DNA from: Caulochytrium protostelioides
Lineage: Eukaryota > Chytridiomycota > Caulochytriomycetes > Caulochytriales > Caulochytriaceae
Length of the DNA stretch: 25,180 nucleotides
NCBI GenBank assembly: GCA_003615045.1
Contig: ML014339.1
Location: 1-25,180, forward strand
Reading direction: 5' to 3'
Shown here: piece by piece, positions 1 through 8,141 of the stretch
Layout of the letters: every line of letters starts with the position of its first letter
Numbering within the stretch: position 1 is the first letter of the stretch
Translations under genes and position numbers: made by a program
Notes under the pieces: model-generated
What the model saw: only the letters and a program-made list of their open reading frames with translations
What the model was told of the DNA's origin: nothing
Databases searched by the model: none

Positions 1-94
1 CGCCAGCGGCTTTCGCGGCATAGCCGAGACCATCGTCGCCCGGATGCGGGTGCCGCCCGTCGCCGCTCGACGGAAGCGGCATTGCGCCTTGCCA

Positions 95-930
95 CTACGG
101 GCCGTGGTGATGAATTGGCGGCGGGAGCGCGCTGTTGTGCGGATGCGGATGCGGGTGCGGGTGCGGACTGACGTGACCGTACCATGCGGGCGCGTAATGG
201 GGCACGTGGTGCAAGGGCGGCGTGACGTTATACCCGCGGCTGGCGGGCGGCGCCGGCATCGTCATCGGCGACCCCAAGGACGGCGGTAGGCCGCAGCCGC
301 GGGCACCGGTCGCCGGCGGCGGATGCGGGTGCCGCAAATGAGAAGCCTCGCGGCGCGACCGGGGCTCATGGATGCCTGCAGCGTTAGCGGCCTCCGCGAC
401 GCTCTTGCTGCGGGATCCCGGCGCGGATTTGGGCGCCGACGCGCCGGCGAGCGGCTCTTCGAGCGTGCGCTGGAGCGCGAGTGCCGCGGCGCCCGGACGG
501 TTGCGCGTCTGGAGGTAGTGCGGACGCAGGACGCAGCGGCACAGGGTGTGGTCGAGGGCGGCGTCCTGGACGAGCCACTTGACGGGCCGCATAGAGTCGT
601 TGAGGATCTTTTAGTTGAGGCCGCTCGGGTGGCCAAGACAAACGCCGTCGCGTCGTCGTGGACGCCCACACCCAGTGGCGAGGTGACGCCGCCCGCGAGA
701 GTGGCGTGGGCGGCGGGCTCACCATGGCGTCGAGCGGCACGCTCGACGCCCCACAGCAGTCCTGCTGTGGGCAGCGTGGGCATCACGGCGGCCAGCGGGC
801 CCCCACCCTCCGGCGCGACGAGCCTGCTGTCGCTGCCTTCGTTGGTGTCGCTGGCGGCGATGCCCCCGATGCCCCCGTCGCTGCTGTCCTGAGTTCTCTC
901 TCGGTCTGCTTCAGGCGCGGGTCCAACGCG
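95..930 (-). CDS. Unrecognised protein, 3' part, with His/Pro-rich C-terminal tail
   Basis: The last exon is best supported. It runs from 607 down to a TAG at 95-97, 170 residues, with almost every codon ending in G or C, as in the other genes here; the opposite strand over the same bases is much less biased. It starts with a Trp/Cys/Leu-containing segment (ILNDSMRPVKWLVQDAALDH) and ends in a Pro/His tail with an HPHPHPHPH run and a final HHHGP. A 3' splice site (CTCAACTAAAAG, ending at 608) precedes it. Two donors fit: GT at 671/670 (64-nt intron, upstream frame ending PRHW) or at 669/668 (62 nt, upstream frame ending SPLG). Upstream, strong GC3 appears in one minus frame at about 785-905 (Ser/Asp/Gly-rich) and in another at about 672-745, so there is either a further small intron or a frameshift. 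The 5' end was not found. I recognise no domain. Confidence 0.45.
138..166. repeat. TGCGGA/TGCGGG hexamer array
   Basis: Four and a half hexamers, two TGCGGA followed by two TGCGGG and a partial TGCGG. Read on the minus strand it encodes the alternating His-Pro run near the end of the gene at 95-930. The same GCGGGT hexamer recurs as a non-coding array near 21596. Confidence 0.8.
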
Positions 931-1551
931 GACGCGCGTCCCTGCCCGGCGCCTACAATGACATCAAGTAAGTGAGTGTATCCTGCGGCAATGTCAATAT
1001 CAGGTATGCGTTGGTGGTTCAGAATCCCAAGCGAAAGCGATGGGCGAGGTGGTCATACGACGGCCCGTAGAAAAAGGAGATCGGGGATGAGGGAAGGGGG
1101 ATCGGGGATGAGTCCGAACGGTGCTTCTTTGGCCAGCTGATGTCGATGCGGTGGGTTCCGTGGGCATCTTCCCACATCAACCCGGCGCTTGGGTCGGAGT
1201 GCAGTGAAGAAAGCGGAATGAGCGGACGATCTCGCGTGTTTTTCCCGAGAGAGAGGGCGAGAGAGAGGATCGGCAACGAAGCCGCTCATGTGATGCAATG
1301 AGCAGAAATCGACCCTGTCCTATCGAGCGACCCCTCTCTACTCTCTACGGGAGCGAGTATACTCGATGCTGCGGCATCTTTCCGAATCGTCTGCGGCCTG
1401 GAGCCGATGGAACATGCGATGAATAGATACATCAAGAGGGTCGATCAGCCACATTAGACGCATCCCTAGCAAAAGTCCTTCATTCATAGTGACCGCCGCG
1501 AACCCCCCCTGTTGGCTCCCTCTGCTTCCGACGTCGCGGCATACCCCAGGC
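931..1551. other. Gap; possible upstream exons of the minus-strand gene
   Basis: No confident gene. On the minus strand one frame is open from about 1045 down to 785 and reads plausibly (it contains IAAGYTHLLDVIVGAG), so it may hold an upstream exon of the gene ending at 95. A GTAAGTGAG donor-like string on + at 966-974 lies over the same bases and argues the other way. A 12-bp direct repeat, ATCGGGGATGAG, occurs at 1080-1091 and 1101-1112. The rest is lower-GC sequence without a recognisable product. Confidence 0.4.
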
Positions 1552-1647
1552 ATGTCGGCTTTCCTGACCAGCGCGGGGCGCTCGGGCCGATGGCTGCTCT
1601 ACGGCGTGGCGGCGCCACTCGTGGTGGTCAAGCATCAGCTCAGCTGA
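1552..1647 (+). CDS. Candidate 31-residue small membrane peptide
   Basis: An ATG at 1552 opens a 31-codon frame ending in TGA at 1645-1647. The codons are GC3-rich like the real genes in the window. The peptide has a short Ser/Arg N-terminus (MSAFLTSAGRSGRW) followed by a hydrophobic stretch (LLYGVAAPLVVV) and a short polar end (KHQLS). That is the layout of a very small mitochondrial or ER single-pass protein. I do not recognise a family. It could also be the first exon of something longer, or chance; no TATA box or good splice site decides it. Confidence 0.25.
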   Translation: MSAFLTSAGRSGRWLLYGVAAPLVVVKHQLS

Positions 1648-1980
1648 TCGAGCACCGACGGGAGCCCCCTCCCGTCCGCCGCCGCGGCCGCCATCTCGGC
1701 AGGCGCCGTCCGTCGACCGCACGCCGCCACGGCCGCCTTAAGCCACGAGAAGGCATCATCGCCACGGCCCTGGATTCGATTGCCGGTGCCCAGCTATCGT
1801 CCGCGCGCGGACGAACGCTACGGGCGGCGGCGGCAGCGGCCGCTCAGCGCGGCGGCGGCGGCGGCGTCGACGGCGGCGGCGGCGCTGGCGTCCCCGGCAC
1901 GTCCACATGCCTGCACGTGTTCGTCCTGATCGCGGCGCCGCGTCCGCTGCGCCGCGGCGCGGGGAAGGGGTTCGGCTGGC
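1648..1980. other. Gap, GC-rich, 3' of the TspO gene
   Basis: Contains a (GGC)n-like block at about 1826-1884, readable as Ala/Gly runs on either strand, so open frames here carry no weight. No gene, RNA or clear terminator is visible. It holds the 3' flank of the minus-strand TspO gene. Confidence 0.5.
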
Positions 1981-2453
1981 TTAGTGGCGCTTCGACGCCG
2001 GCGTCGCTGGGGCGCTCTTCCCCGACGCACCCGGGTTGTGGCGCCAGATCCAGGTGGTCAGGCACGCGGCATACGCGGTCCACCCGACATAGGGCAGGAT
2101 GAGCCCGCCGGCGCCCGCGTGGACCGGCGCAAAGACGGCGGCGAGCGCGGCGGTCGTGCCGAAGAGGACCCACGCCAGCAGGGTCGCGGCGCCGAGCTGC
2201 CGCGCGCTAAAGAAGACCGGCATCCACGCCAGGTTGCACACGAGGTTCGCCGCATAGACGCGCAGCGCCGCTGTGGCGGCCGGCGCGAGCGCGGGGTGGA
2301 GCTGGCCCTCGCGCCACACGAGGTACGACACGTAGCCCATTATCCCGTACAGGGTCGTCCACACCGGGCCGAACAGGAACGGCGGCGGCTTCCAGGACGG
2401 CTGCTTGATCCCGCGGTACCACGCCAAGTTCTTGCTATCATAGGTGGCATAGC
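1981..2453 (-). CDS. tspO: TspO/MBR family membrane protein, 3' exon (first helix missing)
   Basis: TspO/MBR (peripheral benzodiazepine receptor) proteins have five helices and bind porphyrins and sterol-like ligands in mitochondrial, ER or secretory membranes. The exon shows the family signature before helix 2: LAWYRGIKQPSWKPPPFLF, then GPVWTTLYGIMGYVSYLVW; helix 3 with NLVCNLAWMPVFF; helix 4 LLAWVLFGTTAALAAVF; helix 5 with PYVGWTAYAACLTTWIW and a final NPG. It ends in TAA at 1981-1983. The frame stays open to 2592, but bases 2486-2592 carry a nuclease remnant in another frame, so I start the exon at 2453, after a CCCGCAG acceptor. Starting there removes a meaningless N-terminus but leaves out helix 1. 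A candidate first exon is given at 3911-4001; joined, it would make 187 residues, a normal TspO length. Otherwise the gene is 5'-truncated. Confidence 0.85.
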
Positions 2454-2485
2454 CTGCGGGTGGAAACGATCCCATCCATTCCCAT

Positions 2486-2722
2486 CGCATCGACCAAGAC
2501 GGCGCGGAACCGATGACCGCACTCCTTGTGGGCTCAAGCTTTTGGGATGAAGATGTTGCCCTGGCCTCCGGGGGAAAACTTGGATGTGTCATAAGCGACC
2601 ACCACTTCAGCGATGACGGGCGCCATCTCCGTGGCTGCCCCCTTGACGACGCGGTTCATGAACTTGGCAAACACGCGCTGTTTTCCGCTGCAATTGCAGA
2701 CGCTGGTGTGCCCGGTGCGGCT
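2486..2722 (-). pseudogene. Broken TnpB/Fanzor-like RuvC nuclease fragment (left copy)
   Basis: A minus-strand frame runs from 2722 (after TAA at 2725-2723) to a TGA at 2536-2534, and the similarity continues in the same frame past that stop to 2486. It contains FMNRVVKGAATE, VVVAYDTSKFSPGGQG and, after the TGA, KECGHRFRAVLVDA. These match in order the copy at the right edge of the window (FLYRVADGAATE, VVIDYGVSTFAPEGQ, KARAQRFRTVLVDA). Spacing is the same across the last two blocks; this copy has about four extra residues after GAATE. From memory, this order of motifs resembles the C-terminal RuvC part of eukaryotic Fanzor (TnpB-related) proteins, where a V-D-E-[FY]-R-T-[TS] block precedes the final zinc-finger and RD motif. 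Here the Glu is Ala and everything after it is lost. It ends 33 nt before the TspO exon. Homology between the two copies is secure; the Fanzor label is less so. Confidence 0.6.
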
Positions 2723-3380
2723 TTAAAAGTTCATCCCGGCGGAAGCAACTACAGAAAAATGTTGCCACCGAAACGCGCTGATCATCGAAAGAAATACTAC
2801 TCAATCACGCTTTCACACATGTCACCGTGACGTGAAAAGCGTGGTTATCGCGCTGTGGTATCTGCTAAGTGGCTCAAGCCGTGCCGATGTCATTACTAAA
2901 AATGGCTGCAGAGCTGAGACGCAACCGGTTCCATAGCAACTAAAGATCCCCAGTCCGCCTCGCAGACCCAGGTAAAAAGGAAAGCGAGTGTGCCATTTCC
3001 GAGGATCTGCTGAATATTCTGCACAGACGTGGTCTAGCTCGCGCTGTCAACCTGCGGGATCACAAGGTCATTGCACGACCCTTCCGGGGCCATTGGCGCG
3101 TGCGTGCTAATTCCGCGTTGCGGCATCATCATCAGAAAAACCACGTTCATTGTATTATAGCGCTCAGCAACCCGCGTCAGCTTAAATTTGGCGAGCGGGC
3201 CAACCTGCGCAGCACCGTCATGCCGTCAGCGTGGATACATGCCGTGGCGTCCCGCGTTGGATCCGCGACGTGTCAATGATCGACAGCGTCATGTTCGTAT
3301 GTCTTGCCGTCCATTTCTACATAGGTACATGCGCATGCTCGACGGACTACTTGAATGTTAGGGGTCAACCTCGATCGGCT
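2723..3380 (-). other. Probable decayed upstream part of the nuclease remnant
   Basis: Minus-strand stretches without frame continuity read like old protein: one at about 3275-3190 including ATACIHADGMTVLRR, then a one-base shift into a frame open from about 3220 to 3035 (GPLAKFKLTRVAERYNTMNV onward), then stops. Their order and distance from the 2486-2722 fragment (200 or so codons upstream) would fit the N-terminal and middle part of a Fanzor-like protein, but I see no catalytic motif here. A plus-strand frame is also open from 2945 to 3277 without an early ATG, which shows how little weight open frames deserve in this stretch. Base composition is clearly lower in GC than in the genes. Confidence 0.3.
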
Positions 3381-3461
3381 TGATTCCCATGAAGTTGTCT
3401 GTCCGCGCTGGTATCCGTACGCCACACGGTCCCGCTTGTCCCGACGCCGACCGCGAAGGCG

Positions 3462-3463
<2 letters not shown>

Positions 3464-3521
<58 letters not shown>
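3464..3521. repeat. (CT)29 microsatellite
   Basis: An uninterrupted run of 29 CT dinucleotides. It lies between the nuclease debris and the 5' flank of the mannanase gene. Read as protein it gives Leu/Ser or Arg/Glu runs, which are artefacts. Confidence 0.97.
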
Positions 3522-3524
<3 letters not shown>

Positions 3525-3910
3525 TGGTTCACCCATCGCCCAGCGCTTGTTGCGACTCCGCCTTCGCGTCTTTAACGGTTCCCACGGCCTCCGCACCGCC
3601 TCGTCGCCGCCACCGTACCAGAGCCGTTGATTGTGCCGCATATCCAGGGCGAGTGATATCATTCGCCTTCGTGCAGGCTGTGCCCTCGACTGGCCCGCTG
3701 CGGGATCGGAGCTCGCCGCTTCTTCGCCTCGGAACACCCGTTCTCGGGGGGACCCCTGCTAGGCGCGCCCGGCATACAGTGCCTCACGCCACTCACGCGT
3801 AGTCGTCGGGACTTCGATACCGTCCAGTACGCGACGCGTCGCTACCCGGCGGACAGCCAGTCACGGCGCACTCGTGCGTGCAGGCTCATCGTCCCTCGTC
3901 GAAAAGTAAC

Positions 3911-4001
3911 CAGCGACAAGCACGAAGCTCCCGATAACCACCGATCGGAGATTCAAGTCCCGCTGACGCCGCAGAGTTACAAAACGACCGGTCGGCGCCA
4001 T
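3911..4001 (-). other. Candidate first exon of the TspO gene (helix 1)
   Basis: From an ATG at 4001-3999 a minus frame encodes 30 residues ending in the hydrophobic run SVVIGSFVLVA plus one extra base G at 3911. Splicing with GT at 3910/3909 to the acceptor before 2453 gives G+GC, that is Gly, and the junction reads VLVAGYATYDSKNLAWY. That puts a helix at the right distance before the W-Y of TspO and preserves phase. Against it: the donor GTTACT is weak, third-position GC is only about half, and the exon lies in the probable promoter of the divergent mannanase gene. Confidence 0.25.
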
Positions 4002-4049
4002 CAGCTGACGGTTGTGCGACCACGCGACCGCTCTCTTGGCTCGATCGCC

Positions 4050-4256
4050 AGCGAGCTCCCCTACCACGGCCTCCTTCGTTCTAGCTGTCCTTTCCACTCT
4101 TGCTTCTTTGCTTCGCACCTGCTACTGCTGCTGCTACGGCTGCAAGCACCCATTGTTGACGCGCGCCGATCCCCCGAATTTCCCGCCCCAAACACCACAG
4201 CATCCCTCTCAGGCTCACCACCCCCACTTCGTCGACCCCCGCCGCACGCTTGCACG
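4050..4256 (+). promoter_or_regulatory. Pyrimidine-rich upstream region of the mannanase gene
   Basis: CT-rich blocks (for example CTTCTTTGCTTCG around 4103) are followed by a C-rich leader with CACCACCCCCACTTCG. Pyrimidine-rich stretches of this kind commonly surround fungal transcription starts. No TATA box is visible. It precedes two possible starts, ATG 4257 and ATG 4593, in the same frame. Confidence 0.35.
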
Positions 4257-4592
4257 ATGACCGGCGGCAAGAATCGTCAAAAGCTCCTAAACATGGTCCG
4301 TGCGACCGCTGACCACGTCCAGTCCCAGCTGGCCGAGTCCCTGCCGATGTTAAAACCGTTCGGGCGCAACGCTTCGGTGCAGGCCGAGCCGATCAGTAGG
4401 TTATCCATGCATCCCTATTCGACGACAGGTCCGCGATTCCGTTCGACTGCTGCTGCGACTGCTGCTGCGAGTGCTGCGACAAGTGGTCGTGGTGGTGTTC
4501 GATCCCGCCGTGCCGCGCGACGTGGAGTGGTATCGCGTGCTGGAACGACCCCGCGTTCTCTCTCCTTTTTAACAGCGTCATCGACCCCGATC

Positions 4593-6457
4593 ATGTCGCG
4601 CTTCCTCGTGATTCTCGCGACGCTCGCTGCGCTGGCCTGCTTCGTGCTGCCCAGTTCGGCGTCGCCGGTCGTGGCGTCGTCGATCAGGACGTCATCCACG
4701 CACGCGTCGTCAGCCCCCGCGTCCACCACGGACACCGTCGCGGATGACGACTTGTCAGGTCTCTCATCGAAGGCCTCTGTGCGCGTCGCGAAGACAGTCC
4801 CACTCATTCGGCAACCGCTCTATTGTCCTACAGGCGCCTGCACCGCCCTCATGCGCCACATCACCAACAAGGATGGCGTGTTGATGGAGGGTGATGTGCC
4901 GTTCCAATTTGTCTCCGTGAATGTTCGTAAGTTAACCTCTCTCCATGATCATGCTCATGCCACACGCTGAGTCAAACCAGCCAAGGAACGACAAAACAAA
5001 GCCTCACCCCCTAATGTTCTTTTGGCGTTTTCTCTTCTGCATGTGCTCTGTCACCGCCCCTGCATCTGCGCCCGATCCTCTCACCCTCACGATGCGATTC
5101 CATAGCCAACCTGCTGATGATTGAAGACCGCCCGGGCATGGTCGGCACATGGGTGCTGCCTACCCGGTATGAGGTGCGAGACGCCATCAAGACCGTGTCC
5201 GGTCTCGGCGGTAAGGTCATCCGGACGTTCACGCTCGGCTTCGGTGAAGGCCAGCACGTAACAGGTCCGACGACCTTCAACGGTACGGCTCTCGGCGCTC
5301 TCGACTACGCCCTGTTCTTTGCCCGCATGTACAACGTCCGCTTGATCTTGCCGCTCGTCAACAACGCTGGCCAAGCCTACGGCGGGTGGGACCAGTATGT
5401 GCGCATGTTCGGTTCCAACCTGCCGAAGGAAGCGTTCTTTACCGACGACAACATCGTCACCGGCTTCAAGAGCCTGATCACGACGCTGCTCGAGCGCGTG
5501 AACCCCCTCACCCACATCAAGTACCGTGATGACCCGGCGCTGATGGCCATCGAGATCGGCAACGAGCTGGGCGGCTGGGACGAGAGCACGCCGCCCGTGG
5601 CGTGGACTCGTCAGATTGCCGAGCACATCAAGAAGGTCTCGGGCAACCAGAAGCTCGTCATTAACGGCGTGATGGGCGGCACCAACAGCGCGCAGCGCTG
5701 GGGCTGGGGCAAGGACCAGGGCGAGAACGCCAAGGTCGATACGCTGTGCGACATCTACACGAACCACTACTACTACGGCGAGGCGGACGTCGCCCGTATG
5801 CGTGAGGACATCGAGCTGGCCGCGAGCCACAAGAAAAACCTGCTCATCGGCGAGTTTGGCTTCATGAGCCACACCGTCATGAAGTCGCTCCTCGATGTGA
5901 TGAAGACCCACAAGCAGAAGAAGTATGTGAGCGGCATGCTGCTGTGGAGTCTTCGGTTCCGCGCGCGCGAAGGTGGATTCTACAAGCACAATGAGGACCA
6001 CGGCTACATGTCGTACCACCTGCCCGGCTGGCCCGCCGACAAGGAGCAGGGCTTCAACGACGACGAGCTGGACGTCACGAAGTTCCTGATCGACGCGGCG
6101 CACGAGTTTTCGCCGGAGCGTCGCGGCAAGTTCCCGCTGCCCGATGCGCCGGAGCTGCGGCTGCTGCCGGGCAACAAGCTCACGTGGCGCGGGTCCGCGT
6201 GGGCTGTGCGCTACGAGATATACCGGACGACGGACGTCAACGTGATCACCGCCTCGCAGGACATCAAGTCCGAAGCCGCCGAGCTCTCGGCCGCGTGGGA
6301 GAAGATGGCGGACTTGAAGGACAACCGAAGCGCGGGCTCCATCGACATTCCCAACATCCGACCGGTCGGCGTCGTCTCGTACCGCATGCGTGCCATCGCC
6401 ACCGACAACGCGACCCCGTCCGCGTGGTCCGACCAGATCACGGTGCGATACAACTAG
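4593..6457 (+). CDS. Secreted GH5 glycoside hydrolase, endo-1,4-beta-mannanase type
   Basis: Two exons, 4593-4926 and 5106-6457, give 561 residues; the splice creates VSVNVPNLLMIEDRPG, the conserved first strand and loop of this GH5 group. Such enzymes cut beta-1,4-mannan or related glycans by a retaining mechanism outside the cell. The N-terminus MSRFLVILATLAALACFVLP is a signal peptide ending near SAS. A Ser/Thr/Ala linker follows. The TIM barrel spans about residues 105-455 with acid/base Glu265 in IEIGNELGGW, Tyr residues in NHYYYGEADV, nucleophile Glu361 in LLIGEFGF and a barrel-lining Trp392 in LLWSLRF. Residues about 456-561 look like a beta-sandwich accessory domain (YEIYRTTDV...YRMRAIATDNATPSAWSDQ), fibronectin-III or Ig-like. 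An in-frame ATG at 4257 would add 112 residues (or 52 if an in-frame 180-nt intron 4396-4575 is removed) and turn the signal peptide into an internal anchor. I prefer 4593. Exact substrate is inferred only. Confidence 0.88.
4927..5105 (+). other. Spliceosomal intron in the mannanase gene
   Basis: 179 nt, starting GTAAGT and ending TTCCATAG. Removal keeps frame and joins GTTC to CCAAC to encode V-P-N, as expected for the protein family. Stops in the intron show it must be removed. Confidence 0.9.
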
Positions 6458-8080
6458 ATCACCACAGTGCCGCGATGATTCCGTGTTTCGATGTCGTTCC
6501 ATCGATGATCAGCATCCGCCTGTGTGTTCCTCATCTATTCCTCATCTGACTCTCCTCATCTGAAACACATCTTAAATAGCATCAACATCTCAACCCTCTC
6601 CATTTTCTCTGTATCTGACTCATCGCTTTCTTCATATTAGCTCATAGATCCTTACCTGTGCCATCCGTCGCTTGGATGAGTGCTGGGATTGCTGGGATTG
6701 CTGGGAGGAAGGCCGGGGTGCCCCCGTCTCCAACACAAGAGGGACTCATCGGTGGAGAGGTGCCTCTCGCGAGCGCCACTCAGTCGCTTGAAACATGGCT
6801 CTGCGATCCCAGCAACGCGTCGCTCGGGCGTGATGGGGACGACTCCGCGTCCGCCGCTGCAGCATCATTGGTTCTTGCACCATTGTTGACCCAACGCGGA
6901 TGTGCCCCTGGATCTGTCCCGCGTCGAAGGTTGGGGCAGGCCCGCGGCGCATGGATGCCGACGACGCGGGAGTCGGGGGGATGCCTCCTCTCGCGCCCCT
7001 CGGTCGCGCGACTCGACCGGGGCGTGGTGCGCCCATCACCTCTCCTGATCACCCTCCTTTGGAAGACTTCGGCCGTTTTCACGGTCTCGATCTCGATCGC
7101 TTCGATCGTTGTGAAGGCGATGGCGACGCGTGTTCCATGGAGCCAAGGCCGGCATGTGCGGCCGGGAAAGCCCCCCGAACTGTGACCCGCTGAACGAACC
7201 CGCCATGAACGTATCCTTCGCTGTTGCGGGTCCGGCGTCGGCGGCGGCCGTGGTCGTCGTGGCCATGGCCAGCACTCACGATACCGATCACGGCGGCGGC
7301 GGCGACCTGGCCGGCCCATGGCGCGCGCTCCCTGCTCGGCGGCGGTGGCGGAGAGCCGCGCCGGCGGCCCCGTCGGCCTCCCGGCGACGTCCCGGTGATG
7401 GTCGCCGCCGCGGTGCGGTGCGGTGCGGTGCAAGGGAGGGCACGGGCGTCGCACGGCGCGCCCAGTCGCGACGGCCCAGCGCCGATCGGCGCGACGGCCT
7501 TGCCGTCCTTTCCCGCTGCTGCTGCTCGCCCGGCGCCGCTCGCGGGGGGCGGGAGGCACAGCAGCACCGACGGCGGCGGCGGCGGCAGCGGCGGCGGCGC
7601 ACGGCGCGAGGTGAGAAGGCCGCCATCGACGTCCCGCTGGCTGGCGGCCGCCGGCACACGGGCACTCACCGGCGCCGATCGCCTGGGGACGCGCGCGTGA
7701 CCCCGCCGCCGGCGGCCGGCCGCCGTGATCACGGCCGGCGTGGCCTATTAAACGCCGGGACGGATCGGCAGGCGCGGGCAGCAGCTGGCGCCGCGGCGCG
7801 CGAAGGGCGGACCGCAGGCCGTGGGCGTCTTGAGGACGTCGGGAGCGCTCGCGCGCGTCCCGTCGGGTGGGATCGGCGGCGCCGCGGTAGATCGGTCTCG
7901 CCTTGCAGCGCCTCGCATTTCTGCGTGCTGGGTCATACGTGTCGGAGAGATCTGTCGGGCATCGCTGCATCGTCAACGCCGCCCACGCCGCCAACTCTGT
8001 TTCGCGGGCTGACCTCCGCGTCGCTGCCGCCTCTGCATCCCTCATTTCCTGCAGGATCCGGTTCATACGCCCGTCAAGGT
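6458..8080. other. Gap between mannanase and FHA-RING genes
   Basis: 6458-6660 is a lower-GC 3' flank with CTCATCT-type repeats and AAATAG-rich sequence, probably the 3' untranslated region and polyadenylation area of the mannanase. At 6685-6711 GCTGGGATT is repeated in tandem. From about 7200 to 8080 the DNA is very GC-rich with many overlapping open frames on both strands, dominated by Arg, Gly, Ala and Pro. None shows a domain. One weak two-exon minus-strand candidate is listed at 6780-7266. A plus-strand frame from ATG 7205 begins like a signal peptide but then becomes Arg-rich. Confidence 0.5.
6780..7266 (-). CDS. Weak candidate: small two-exon hypothetical protein
   Basis: An ATG at 7266 opens a minus frame with a GC3-rich beginning (MATTTTAAADAGPATAKDTF onward) that turns into an Arg/Asp-rich segment (RSDRDRDRENGR). 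If GT at 7052/7051 is spliced to AG at 6915/6914 (139-nt intron) phase is kept and the protein continues DPGAHPRWVNNGARTNDA and ends GSQSHVSSD at a TGA (6780-6782), about 115 residues in all. Low-complexity Ala/Ser/Asp content suits this genome. The donor GTGATC is poor and I recognise no family, so it may not be real. Confidence 0.2.
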
Positions 8081-8134
8081 CGCCGCTTTTACTCGGCCCG
8101 CCGAGACCGCCGTTTTTATTCGGCCCGCCGAGAC
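8081..8134. repeat. Tandem duplication of a 27-bp unit just before the FHA-RING start
   Basis: Two head-to-tail copies, 8081-8107 and 8108-8134, differ at two positions. Each contains a T-rich core (CGCTTTTACTC or CGTTTTTATTC) followed by GGCCCGCCGAGAC. The first seven bases of a third copy (CGCCGTC) run directly into ATG at 8142. Confidence 0.9.
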
Positions 8135-8141
8135 CGCCGTC

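Noticed and set aside
323-892. Plus-strand frame of 189 codons over the left-edge gene
   Set aside because: Its third-position GC is lower than that of the minus frame at 95-607, and it contains several A/T-ending codons unlike the other genes.
2454-2592. Extension of TspO to an upstream ATG at 2592
   Set aside because: The extra residues contain no helix and are the nuclease remnant read in another frame; an acceptor site lies at 2454-2456.
3273-3737. Minus-strand frame with a long Arg-Glu run
   Set aside because: The Arg-Glu run is the (CT)29 microsatellite read as protein; flanks show no consistent codon bias.
3930-3985. Possible tRNA, because of a GATTCAAGTCC string resembling a T-loop
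   Set aside because: No pairing T-stem, no acceptor stem and no A-box at the right distance.
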